Assembly: GCA_905202605.1 (NCBI GenBank)
Contig: CAJKSU010000102.1
Coordinates: 1 to 9,744, forward strand
Source: an uncultured Eubacteriales bacterium
GTDB lineage: Bacteria > Bacillota > Clostridia > Oscillospirales > Oscillospiraceae
Length of the DNA stretch: 9,744 bases
Direction: 5' to 3'
Below the pieces are notes generated by a model that made no database searches, was not told the origin of the DNA, and saw nothing but the letters and a program-made list of their open reading frames with translations. This document shows positions 1-6,958 of this stretch, in pieces. Numbering within the stretch: position 1 is the first letter of the stretch; every line of letters starts with the position of its first letter. The translations under genes and the position numbers were made by a program.

Positions 1-1591
1 CAAGCTCCGCAACATAATTCTGGACGCTGGAGTGGTATTCCGTTACCCCAGCCATATACAGAGCATTTTTCGGCACACACGCCCGGCTGCTCTCCATCAC
101 ACCAAAATCATAATAGAAGGACTGTATGGTAGTGGCAAAGTCCAGAATATACAGCTTGTCCGGATCGTCCCGCAGCAGCTTCAGAAATTCCGGCCGGAGC
201 TTTCCCGGCTCCACACGGCAGGTGTATTTCTGAGGATTGTAGTTCCATGAATAATGGAAAATGCCATCCACACGCTCCCGGTAGGCTGTCCTCTCCAGCT
301 GTGCCATACCGTTGTCCGGAAGATACTTGGGAAACTGCCATCCGGCGATCAGCGCCGCCGCCAGCACAAAGGCGATTTTCTCCGCCTTTCTTGGAATCCG
401 CTGCCCCAGCGTGCAGGCGATCAGTGCAGCCGCACAGAAGAAATAGCTGAATTCCACCCGGTATACCCACCGTCCGAGCCGGTAGAAATACACCAGAAAG
501 CCTAAAATCAATCCCGCGGACAGCACCGGGATCCAGCCCCGCTTCCAGTCCGTAACAATCAGCAGTAGCCCAAGGATTACGCACAGCACCGCCGCCGGAT
601 AGTGGAGCTGCCGTGCCTTGATCATATAGAGCGCTTCCAGAATTCCCGGCTTGCTCTCTGCCCGATGCCGGGTAACGATTTCCGCCACCTGCTGCATCGT
701 CTCCAGCGTAAACACCCGGTGATCCGCAAAATCCCACTCCAGAATCATCTGGTAGTCATTTTCCGACAGGCCAATGGCAGAAAGCTCCTGAGCGCACTCC
801 TCATAGCTGCACCAAGAATAGTCCTGAATGATAGAGCGAGCCTGAGAAAAGCTGCGGTAATAGCGATAATCCTCATTCATCTGATAGGCCGCACTGTCTA
901 CGCCCCAGCATGCGATAATGACCGCAAACAGTGCCATGGATGGGAGCCAGAGCTTCCACAGCACCTGCTTTCCACTCCACGCCTTCTGTCGAAGCTGATG
1001 AAGCGAGGCCCAAATCAGGTAAAGCCCAGCAAAGGGCAGTGCAACAAAAAATGAGGAAAAACGGATCAGCGTTCCCGCCACCGCCAAAAATGCACCGCAG
1101 GCCGCCGCTCTGCGCTGATGCCGCAGCAGCGCCCACAGAAACAGCAGTCCACCGGAAATGATTGCCGCAGCTGCCGTCTTGGTAAACTGGGGCAGAATAT
1201 AAAGATCCCGAGCGGTAAATGCCGTAATTGCGGCGATTGCCAGCACCGCAGTGCTGGCAGGAAGCTCATGAGACATTAGATAGCTCAGCGCCAGATAGCT
1301 GCCGAGGCACAGCAGCATCTGTCCCCAGAAATACCAGCTGATCTGCGGAGCCAGATGGTACAGCGGTGTCAGCAGCCATCCCCAAATAATATTCGAGAAC
1401 ATCATATGGGCGTCCGGCACGCCGGTATAGGCGCCGGACACCACCATTTCCATGATAAAATCATCGGAGACTTCATATTTGATGCTGCCAAACAGTAATA
1501 TCAGCGCCAGAAGCAGAATCTGACCCGCCGCCAGTACCAGAAACAGCCGTGTTTCCCTTCTGCTCCAAGGGTTCCTCCCGTTTTGCCCCAT
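1..1591 (-). CDS. Polytopic membrane protein, GT-C glycosyltransferase-like (3' end outside window)
   Basis: At least 530 residues with no stop before the window edge, so the C-terminus is missing. About ten hydrophobic segments can be read, near residues 15-36, 64-80, 86-106, 113-127, 141-157, 163-198 (probably two), 214-230, 331-347, 352-371, 378-397 and 405-419, followed by a soluble part. An acidic pair, D43-D44 (in YEVSDDF), lies in the first loop after the first membrane segment. That is where lipid-phosphate-sugar-using GT-C enzymes usually carry their catalytic acid. A long soluble loop (about 231-330) splits the membrane segments. The layout and position after dTDP-sugar genes suggest transfer of a lipid-linked sugar outside the cytoplasm, but I do not recognise the exact family; a polymerase or another glycan membrane protein is possible. 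The start at 1591 is chosen for its ribosome site. An in-frame ATG at 1618 shares an ATGA with the rmlB stop and would add nine residues. Confidence 0.8.
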   Translation of the reverse strand, partial: MGQNGRNPWSRRETRLFLVLAAGQILLLALILLFGSIKYEVSDDFIMEMVVSGAYTGVPDAHMMFSNIIWGWLLTPLYHLAPQISWYFWGQMLLCLGSYLALSYLMSHELPASTAVLAIAAITAFTARDLYILPQFTKTAAAAIISGGLLFLWALLRHQRRAAACGAFLAVAGTLIRFSSFFVALPFAGLYLIWASLHQLRQKAWSGKQVLWKLWLPSMALFAVIIACWGVDSAAYQMNEDYRYYRSFSQARSIIQDYSWCSYEECAQELSAIGLSENDYQMILEWDFADHRVFTLETMQQVAEIVTRHRAESKPGILEALYMIKARQLHYPAAVLCVILGLLLIVTDWKRGWIPVLSAGLILGFLVYFYRLGRWVYRVEFSYFFCAAALIACTLGQRIPRKAEKIAFVLAAALIAGWQFPKYLPDNGMAQLERTAYRERVDGIFHYSWNYNPQKYTCRVEPGKLRPEFLKLLRDDPDKLYILDFATTIQSFYYDFGVMESSRACVPKNALYMAGVTEYHSSVQNYVAEL

Positions 1592-1596
1592 CTTCT

Positions 1597-1603
1597 CTCC
1601 TCC
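1597..1603 (-). promoter_or_regulatory. Ribosome binding site deciding the start at 1591
   Basis: GGAGGAG lies just upstream of the ATG at 1591, with 7 bases between its GGAGG core and the start. The alternative ATG at 1618 overlaps the rmlB stop but has only a GAGG directly against it and no well-placed site. The 1591 start is therefore preferred, though coupled initiation at 1618 cannot be excluded. Confidence 0.65.
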
Positions 1604-1614
1604 GGTCTGTGCGG

Positions 1615-2637
1615 TCATCCTCGATTTCCGTACATTCTCTGGTAATAGTCCTGATACTCTCCGGAAATGATGTTTTCCCACCAGTCCCGATGCTCCAGAT
1701 ACCATGCTATGGTCTTCTTGATCCCATCCTGAAACTTTGTTTCCGGCAGCCAGCCCAGTTCCCGGTGGATCTTGGTGGGGTCGATGGCATAGCGCATATC
1801 ATGCCCCTTCCGATCGGCCACATAGGTGATCAGGCTCTCCGGCTTCCCCAGCTCATGACAGATGAGCTTCACAATGTCGATGTTCCGCATCTCGTTGTGA
1901 CCGCCGATGTTATAGACCTCGCCCACCCGGCCATTCCGGATGATCAGGTCGATGGCCTTGCAGTGATCCTCCACATACAGCCAGTCCCGGACGTTCAGCC
2001 CCTGCCCATACACCGGCAGCGGCTTATCGTTCAGCGCATTGGCGATCATCAGCGGAATCAGCTTCTCCGGGAAATGATAGGGACCATAGTTATTGGAGCA
2101 GCGGCTGATGGTCACCGGCAGGCCATAGGTTCTGTGATAGGCCTGCACCAGAAGATCCGCCGATGCCTTGGAGCTGGAATAAGGTGAGCTGGTATGGATC
2201 GGCGTTTCCTCCGTGAAGAACAGATCCGGGCGATCCAGCGGCAGATCGCCGTATACCTCATCGGTAGAAACCTGATGATATCGGGCAATGCCATACTTCC
2301 GGCAGGCGTCCATCAGCACTGCCGTCCCCATAATATTGGTCTGGAGGAAGATCCCCGGATCCTCAATGGAGCGATCCACATGGCTCTCCGCCGCAAAGTT
2401 CACCACCACATCGGGATGCTCTTCCGCAAAGAGCTGATACACCGCGTCCCGGTCACAGATGTCCCCCCGGACAAAACGGAAATTAGGAAGTCCGATCAGT
2501 GGCTCCAGCGTGGAGAGGTTCCCCGCATAAGTGAGCTTGTCCATGCAGATCAGCCGATCCTCCGGATGCGTCTTTTCCATATAGAACAGGAAGTTGGAGC
2601 CGATAAAACCGGCGCCGCCCGTTACAAGAATTTTCAT
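1615..2637 (-). CDS. rmlB: dTDP-glucose 4,6-dehydratase RmlB
   Basis: Cytoplasmic enzyme that converts dTDP-glucose to dTDP-4-keto-6-deoxyglucose with bound NAD+, the second step towards dTDP-rhamnose and other 6-deoxysugars. The 340 residues match the usual family length. An extended SDR fold is clear: the NAD-binding GGAGFIG at 7-13, the characteristic STDEVYG at 124-130 (D126 and E127 are the dehydration acid/base pair in this family), the catalytic Y153 and K157 in YSSSK, SRCSNNYGPYH around 178-188, and RDWLYVEDH around 207-215. The ATG at 2637 overlaps the rmlA stop by four bases (ATGA), with GGAAG as the ribosome site seven bases upstream, so the two are probably translationally coupled. 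No RmlC or RmlD follows; a membrane protein does. The symbol rfbB is a synonym. Assignment is firm; the final sugar is not determined. Confidence 0.97.
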   Translation of the reverse strand: MKILVTGGAGFIGSNFLFYMEKTHPEDRLICMDKLTYAGNLSTLEPLIGLPNFRFVRGDICDRDAVYQLFAEEHPDVVVNFAAESHVDRSIEDPGIFLQTNIMGTAVLMDACRKYGIARYHQVSTDEVYGDLPLDRPDLFFTEETPIHTSSPYSSSKASADLLVQAYHRTYGLPVTISRCSNNYGPYHFPEKLIPLMIANALNDKPLPVYGQGLNVRDWLYVEDHCKAIDLIIRNGRVGEVYNIGGHNEMRNIDIVKLICHELGKPESLITYVADRKGHDMRYAIDPTKIHRELGWLPETKFQDGIKKTIAWYLEHRDWWENIISGEYQDYYQRMYGNRG

Positions 2638-3557
2638 GCGTGCACTTCCTTTTTGCTGTCCCGGTTCCGCACCGAGCTTTTAAAGCGTCCCTCTGCCACC
2701 ATCCGAAGATGGCTGCCATAGGGGGACTTCCCATACTTTTCCGCAGAGTTCAGGAGTTCCTCCTGAGTGATCCAGCCAAAGCGATAGGCAATTTCCTCCG
2801 GTGCGGAGATTTTTACACCCTGACGCTTTTCGATCATCCGGACAAAATCTGCGGCATCCACCAGACTTTCCATGGTGCCGGTATCCAGCCATGCAAAGCC
2901 CCGGCCGAACAGCTCCACATCCAGAAGCCCAAAATTTAAGTACATCTCGTTGAGGGTTGTAATCTCCAGCTCACCCCGCGCAGACTTCTCCACCTTTTTT
3001 GCCAAAGCGGACACGCCCTTGGGGTAAAAATACAGGCCGGTGATCGCATAGTTGCTCTTGGGATGCTCCGGCTTTTCCTCCACGGAAATCACGGCACCGT
3101 TCTCGTCAAACTCTACAATACCGAACCGCTCCGGATCCGTGACATAGTAGCCGAACACTGTAGCCCGTCCGTTTTCCGCGTTGGCGCTGGCATCTTGGAG
3201 GATATGGGAAAAGCCGTTTCCATAAAAGATATTGTCCCCCAGAATCATCGCACACGGCTCGTCTCCGATGAACTCTTCCCCGATCAGGAACGCCTGCGCC
3301 AGCCCCTCCGGCTTTTCCTGTACCGCATAGCTCAGGTGAATGCCGAACTGACTGCCGTCCCCAAGCAGGTCGTGGAATCGCGGCGTATCCTCCGGGGTGG
3401 AAATAATCAAAATGTCCCGGATGCCAGCCAGCATCAGGGTAGACAGCGGATAATAAATCATGGGCTTGTCATAAACCGGCAAAAGCTGCTTTGACGTTAC
3501 CATGGTCAGCGGGTACAGCCGGGTTCCGGCGCCGCCTGCTAGAATGATTCCTTTCAC
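2634..3557 (-). CDS. rmlA: Glucose-1-phosphate thymidylyltransferase RmlA
   Basis: Catalyses dTTP plus glucose-1-phosphate to dTDP-glucose and pyrophosphate, the entry step of dTDP-deoxysugar synthesis. The 307 residues are slightly longer than the common 290-300 because of a polar tail (about 293-307). Nucleotidyltransferase marks are all present: the signature GGAGTRLYPLT at 8-18, K23-Q24 and the VYDKPMIYYPL segment at 28-38, metal-binding D108 in LGDNIF, EEKP at 160-163, and D225 in WLDTGT. The start is GTG, supported by a strong GGAGGAG nine bases upstream and by the conserved N-terminal KGIILAGGAGTR beginning at residue 2. It lies 20 bases after the HAD gene stop and overlaps rmlB by four bases. 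The synonym rfbA is also used. In this family end-product feedback by dTDP-rhamnose is known; that is family knowledge, not visible here. Confidence 0.97.
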   Translation of the reverse strand: MKGIILAGGAGTRLYPLTMVTSKQLLPVYDKPMIYYPLSTLMLAGIRDILIISTPEDTPRFHDLLGDGSQFGIHLSYAVQEKPEGLAQAFLIGEEFIGDEPCAMILGDNIFYGNGFSHILQDASANAENGRATVFGYYVTDPERFGIVEFDENGAVISVEEKPEHPKSNYAITGLYFYPKGVSALAKKVEKSARGELEITTLNEMYLNFGLLDVELFGRGFAWLDTGTMESLVDAADFVRMIEKRQGVKISAPEEIAYRFGWITQEELLNSAEKYGKSPYGSHLRMVAEGRFKSSVRNRDSKKEVHA

Positions 3558-3566
3558 AATAACCTG

Positions 3567-3573
3567 CTCCTCC
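3567..3573 (-). promoter_or_regulatory. Strong ribosome binding site for the GTG start of rmlA
   Basis: GGAGGAG sits nine bases before the GTG at 3557, in the 20-base gap after the HAD gene stop. It supports GTG as a true start. No ATG gives the conserved RmlA N-terminus. Confidence 0.75.
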
Positions 3574-3577
3574 CCGA

Positions 3578-4237
3578 TTATTCCATATTACGAAGGAGCT
3601 GTCCCAGCTCCTCCATGTTCTTCGCCACAACGCACCGGTCATAGGCCTCACATTCTGTCTGGCTGCCCTGTCCCCATGTGACAAATACACAGGGGATTCC
3701 CGCGTTTTTTGCGGTGAGGACATCGCTGCGCCCGTCTCCGATATAAACGGCGTCCTGCCGATTCATCCCGCATTCCCGGCAGATCAGATCCACGCCGCAG
3801 GGATCCGGCTTGGAGGGTCGGGACTCCTCATATGCGACAACAGACGAAAACATGCCCGCCGGAAACAGTCTCTCAACCAGAGCCTCCGTCAGGCTCTGCG
3901 CCTTATTGGAGTTGATCGCCAGCGTATAGCCCTCAGCCTTGAGTGCCGTCAGCAGCTCCAGCATGCCGGGATAGGGAGCGGTATTGGGCTTCTCCGATTG
4001 GGCATAAATCTCCCGATAACGTGTTTTCACCCGATCAACCGGTTCATTTCCTGATACACCCTCCGGCAGCAGCTTTGACACCACTGTTTCCAGATTGCCG
4101 CCCACAAAGCCGCCATAGTCCTCCACAGGATGCTCCGGGAACCCGCAGTATCGCAGTGCCTGATTAAAGCTCAGCGCCACGTCGGTGAGCGTATCCACTG
4201 CCGTGCCGTCGCAATCAAAAATCAGAAGCCTTCGCAT
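3578..4237 (-). CDS. HAD superfamily phosphatase, phosphoglycolate phosphatase-like
   Basis: A 219-residue HAD hydrolase of subfamily I, probably a cytoplasmic small-molecule phosphatase. Motif I is FDCDGTAVDT with nucleophile D8 and acid/base D10. A helical cap occupies about 16-85. Motif II is S110-N111 in AINSNK, motif III K143 in SKPDP, and motif IV GDGRSD at 167-172, with D168 and D172 for magnesium. These are all the residues needed for phosphatase activity. The resemblance is to the Gph/phosphoglycolate phosphatase branch, but substrate cannot be read from the motifs. The ATG lies three bases after the aldolase stop, so the two genes are very probably co-translated, which suggests that this enzyme dephosphorylates a product of the aldolase or of the sugar pathway (inference). 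The ribosome site is weak, consistent with coupling. A housekeeping repair phosphatase is less likely here. Confidence 0.9.
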   Translation of the reverse strand: MRRLLIFDCDGTAVDTLTDVALSFNQALRYCGFPEHPVEDYGGFVGGNLETVVSKLLPEGVSGNEPVDRVKTRYREIYAQSEKPNTAPYPGMLELLTALKAEGYTLAINSNKAQSLTEALVERLFPAGMFSSVVAYEESRPSKPDPCGVDLICRECGMNRQDAVYIGDGRSDVLTAKNAGIPCVFVTWGQGSQTECEAYDRCVVAKNMEELGQLLRNME

Positions 4238-4240
4238 GGC

Positions 4241-5032
4241 TTACACCATCTCAGTACCAGCCAGCTCCAGCCGCTCTGCCATCATTTTCAGCCGAGCCTG
4301 ATCCTCTACCGCCATACGGTTATAGAACTCGCACTTATTCTGGAGATACAGCGTCTCAAACTCCATGGCCTTGAGGATACCGGCCTTCAGTTCCTTTTCA
4401 TCGTTGGAGGAATGGAAGACTACCTTTCTGGTTTCAAAGCGGTCATTGAGGGGATAGAGCTTCTGGATAAACGGCACCGCGTCAAAGGAGATGCCGCCGC
4501 CAAAGTTCACACGGAAGCCACGCTCCTTGCAGCGCTTTGCAATATCCTGAGTTGCAGCAAACACCTCGTCACCGTTGATGACCGCACGGGTCAGACCCAT
4601 GGATGCGGAAAGATCCACCCGTCCAATGGAAACCGTGGACAGGAAGCCCTTTGCCACGTCCAGAATGGCATCCAGATTCTGATGGCAGGTGATTGTTTCG
4701 GCGTTGATGATCCACTCGATATCGTCCACGTCCTCGCCATATACCTTCTGTGCAGCACCCACAAACTTCTTCATGGCAAAGGGAGACTCGATCATCGGCG
4801 CCATAATGCCGGAAGCACCCAGCATACGGCACTGATCCAGATCGCGTACCGCCTCGCAGCCGCCGATCTTGATATAGAGCTTCATATCGGCACGGAAAAT
4901 AATCTCGTTGAGCATTACCAGCTCGTCAGTTCTGCTGCCCTCCGCCTCAAACTCTGCCTTAATGGCAATGATGTTGTGTTCATTCTTGAGGCATTTCAAG
5001 ATGTCCAGCATTTTTCTTTCTGTCTTATTCAT
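4241..5032 (-). CDS. HpcH/HpaI-type aldolase / citrate lyase family protein
   Basis: A 263-residue protein of the HpcH/HpaI aldolase (citrate lyase beta-like) superfamily, TIM-barrel enzymes that join or split pyruvate-type keto acids and aldehydes using a divalent metal. Matching segments, aligned by eye to the HpaI pattern, are LGASGIMAPMIES (71-83), INAETITCHQNLDAILDV (109-126), IGRVDLSASMG (136-146) and FGGGISFDA (177-185). E112 and D140 fit the two metal ligands. Two other expected active-site residues differ: the arginine position appears to be K55 in YIKIGGCE, and the general-base histidine region reads EAEGSR (29-34) with no histidine. The substrate may therefore differ from known enzymes, or the chemistry may. 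A clear AGGAGG lies ten bases before the ATG. The gene sits 38 bases after the glycosyltransferase and three bases before the HAD gene. Superfamily is well supported; the reaction is unknown. Confidence 0.87.
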   Translation of the reverse strand: MNKTERKMLDILKCLKNEHNIIAIKAEFEAEGSRTDELVMLNEIIFRADMKLYIKIGGCEAVRDLDQCRMLGASGIMAPMIESPFAMKKFVGAAQKVYGEDVDDIEWIINAETITCHQNLDAILDVAKGFLSTVSIGRVDLSASMGLTRAVINGDEVFAATQDIAKRCKERGFRVNFGGGISFDAVPFIQKLYPLNDRFETRKVVFHSSNDEKELKAGILKAMEFETLYLQNKCEFYNRMAVEDQARLKMMAERLELAGTEMV

Positions 5033-5070
5033 TTCAGATATTCCTCCTGTTTTGTCGTATTGGCTCCGTC

Positions 5071-6042
5071 TCAGCCCACAGGCTTTTCTTCCACAGACAG
5101 TGCGTCTTTCTCTTTCTTGTCAAGGTTAATGGTTTCCCGGATGGCATACTGCGGGGAATTATTGATGCAGATGTAAATCCGTCCGATGTATTCTCCCAGC
5201 AGCCCCAGAAACAGCATATTGATGCCCGCCAAAATCAGAATCACCGCCATCATGGAGCTGTAGCCCGCTATGATTCCGGGATTCACCAGCTTCCGGATGA
5301 TCACAAAGATGCCCCAGAACACGCCCAAGGCTGCGCACAGGAATCCCAGCAGGGATGCCAGCCGCAAGGGTTTTTCAGAAAACGCAGTAAAGCCGTTCAT
5401 CCACAGGGCAACCAGCTTTTTGAGGTTATAGCCCGAAGAACCGGCCTCCCGCTCCTGATGGTCAATCTCCACATTGGCAATGTTCCGGGTCACCCGAAGC
5501 ATCAGGCCGTGGACAAAGGGGTATGCATTTTTATACTTTACCACCTCGTCCGCCACAAATCGGCGGAATACGCAGTAGCTGTTGAGGTCCACATCCTTGG
5601 GTTTTCCAATGAGATAGGTGGACATTGCCATGCTGAGCTTGCTGCCCATCCGTCGGAACCATGAATGCTTTTTATTGGCATATCTCGCCGACACCAGATC
5701 ATAGCCCTCATCCAGCTTGTCAATGAGCCGGAACATCTCCTCCGGGGGATTCTGCCCATCGTCATCCATACATACTACAATATCACCGGTCACATGGTTG
5801 TACCCCGCCATCAGCGCCGAGTGCTGTCCAAAGTTCCGGGTCAGCGCAATAACCTTAATGTTATGATCCTGCGCTGCAAGCTGGCGGAGCACCTCCAGCG
5901 TATTGTCCGGAGAATAGTCGTTGACGCAGATAATCTCATAGTCATAGCGTCCATCCTGCTCCACCGTGCGCTCAATCCGTGCAATCACGTCCCCTATGGA
6001 CTGCGCCGACCGATAACACGGAATTACAAACGAAAGCTTCAA
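5071..6042 (-). CDS. ArnC/GtrB-like family 2 glycosyltransferase (undecaprenyl-phosphate sugar transferase)
   Basis: A 323-residue membrane-anchored GT2 enzyme that probably transfers a sugar from a nucleotide donor to undecaprenyl phosphate on the cytoplasmic face. Residues 1-210 form the GT-A domain: FVIPCY (5-10), NDYSPDNT (41-48) for nucleotide binding, TRNFGQHSALMAGYNHVTGD (68-87), the metal site DDDGQNPPEE (93-102), DSWFR-like HSWFRR (126-131), and HQEREAGSSGYNL (195-207), where the acceptor-site arginine lies. Two hydrophobic segments follow (about 227-249 and 262-284), then a charged tail. The pattern closely recalls ArnC, which loads formyl-aminoarabinose onto the lipid, and GtrB-type dolichol-phosphate mannose synthase homologues. 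The donor here is unknown. It starts with TTG and lies 13 bases after the dehydratase stop. No separate GtrA-like flippase is in the window. Confidence 0.94.
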   Translation of the reverse strand: MKLSFVIPCYRSAQSIGDVIARIERTVEQDGRYDYEIICVNDYSPDNTLEVLRQLAAQDHNIKVIALTRNFGQHSALMAGYNHVTGDIVVCMDDDGQNPPEEMFRLIDKLDEGYDLVSARYANKKHSWFRRMGSKLSMAMSTYLIGKPKDVDLNSYCVFRRFVADEVVKYKNAYPFVHGLMLRVTRNIANVEIDHQEREAGSSGYNLKKLVALWMNGFTAFSEKPLRLASLLGFLCAALGVFWGIFVIIRKLVNPGIIAGYSSMMAVILILAGINMLFLGLLGEYIGRIYICINNSPQYAIRETINLDKKEKDALSVEEKPVG

Positions 6043-6050
6043 TGTTTCTA

Positions 6051-6057
6051 CTTCCTC
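6051..6057 (-). promoter_or_regulatory. Ribosome binding site for the TTG start of the glycosyltransferase
   Basis: GAGGAAG overlaps the stop codon of the upstream dehydratase gene and lies eight bases before the TTG at 6042. The TTG gives the N-terminus MKLSFVIPCY, exactly where GT2 enzymes begin; no ATG is placed for this. Confidence 0.7.
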
Positions 6058-6958
6058 ACTTGTCTCTTTTCATGATCTCGCTGGCAAGATCCAGAATCGC
6101 CGCATCAATGGTGATCTCCGGTTCAAAGCCCGTATCCTTTTTCAGCTTTTCAATGGATACATCCCAGCACAGCCCCTCCATGGGGTCCACGTCGCCGCTA
6201 TAAACGATCTCCGAATCGGAGTGCAGCAGTGCCACGCACTTCTCCGCCAGCTCCCGATTGGAAATAAGATTATAGCTTGCAAGGTTATAGACGCCCTGTG
6301 CCTCGGAAAGGATGCACAGCTCAATGGCTTTTGCAATATCCTTTACATGGATATAGGTCTGCTTTCTGGTTCCCTGACCAAACAGCGTAATGGATTCCCC
6401 TGCCATTGCCTTTCGCACAAAAACCGGAAAGATGGTCTTGGGATTCACGCCATAGCCCACCGGAGAGCAAATCCGCAGACTCACCGTCCGGAGTCCAAAG
6501 GTGTAGGACGCATAGTTCGCCAGCAGTTCCTGCGTATGCTTCGTCACATGGTAGACTGTGGGGGGCTTCAGCGGATGCTCCTCCGTAACAGGGTGCTGCA
6601 CCGGGGAGCCGATCACCGGCAGGCTGGACAGCTGTACGAACACACCAATGCGCTTTTCCTCGCACAGCTCCAGCAGCCGCTGGGTTCCCACGCAGTTGGA
6701 GCCGACCACCTCAACCGCATAGGGCTCATGGCGCATATCTGCCGCCAGATGCACCACCGCATCCACCGTGTTCACCTTCGTATGGTCAAAAATATGGGCT
6801 ACCCCGTCGGTAAACAGGTCGCAGCAAACATATTCATCGCACCGGGAGAGCGGCTGCGGATGCCGTCCCAGACCAATGACATAATGTCCCTTCTCCTTGA
6901 GCCAAGTGCAGACATGTCCGCCAATAAAGCCGTTGGAGCCAGTTACCAAGATACGCAT
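6056..6958 (-). CDS. NAD-dependent epimerase/dehydratase (extended SDR)
   Basis: A 300-residue cytoplasmic extended short-chain dehydrogenase that probably acts on a nucleotide-linked sugar. It has the dinucleotide-binding GSNGFIG (7-13), D47 in the second-strand region CCDLF, HLAAD (70-74), the S111-S112 pair in QLSSLPVIGS, and catalytic Y136 and K140 in YHVTK. A C-terminal substrate domain includes FGQGTRKQTYIHVKDIAKAI (about 194-213), typical of sugar-nucleotide SDRs. Whether it epimerises, dehydrates or reduces cannot be told. Since RmlC and RmlD are absent from the window it might act on the RmlB product, but it lacks obvious RmlD features, so this is only a possibility. The ATG directly follows the ATP-grasp stop codon (TAAATG, no gap), with GGGGGAAAGG just upstream as ribosome site, so the two genes are translationally linked. 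Confidence 0.92.
   Translation of the reverse strand: MRILVTGSNGFIGGHVCTWLKEKGHYVIGLGRHPQPLSRCDEYVCCDLFTDGVAHIFDHTKVNTVDAVVHLAADMRHEPYAVEVVGSNCVGTQRLLELCEEKRIGVFVQLSSLPVIGSPVQHPVTEEHPLKPPTVYHVTKHTQELLANYASYTFGLRTVSLRICSPVGYGVNPKTIFPVFVRKAMAGESITLFGQGTRKQTYIHVKDIAKAIELCILSEAQGVYNLASYNLISNRELAEKCVALLHSDSEIVYSGDVDPMEGLCWDVSIEKLKKDTGFEPEITIDAAILDLASEIMKRDK

Noticed and set aside
108..737. A 209-codon minus-strand frame inside the left membrane protein
   Set aside because: It is out of frame with the 530-codon open frame that runs from 1591 to the window edge. That longer frame gives a coherent chain of membrane segments, while this one is glycine and alanine rich with no pattern.
1549..2721. Plus-strand open frames opposite rmlB (1549-2187 and 2194-2721)
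   Set aside because: rmlB carries a complete catalytic set on the minus strand; the plus-strand frames show no family features.
4130..5176. A 348-codon open frame on the plus strand opposite the aldolase
   Set aside because: It covers the aldolase and the ends of both neighbours on the opposite strand. No domain or start signal was found, so it is taken as a shadow.
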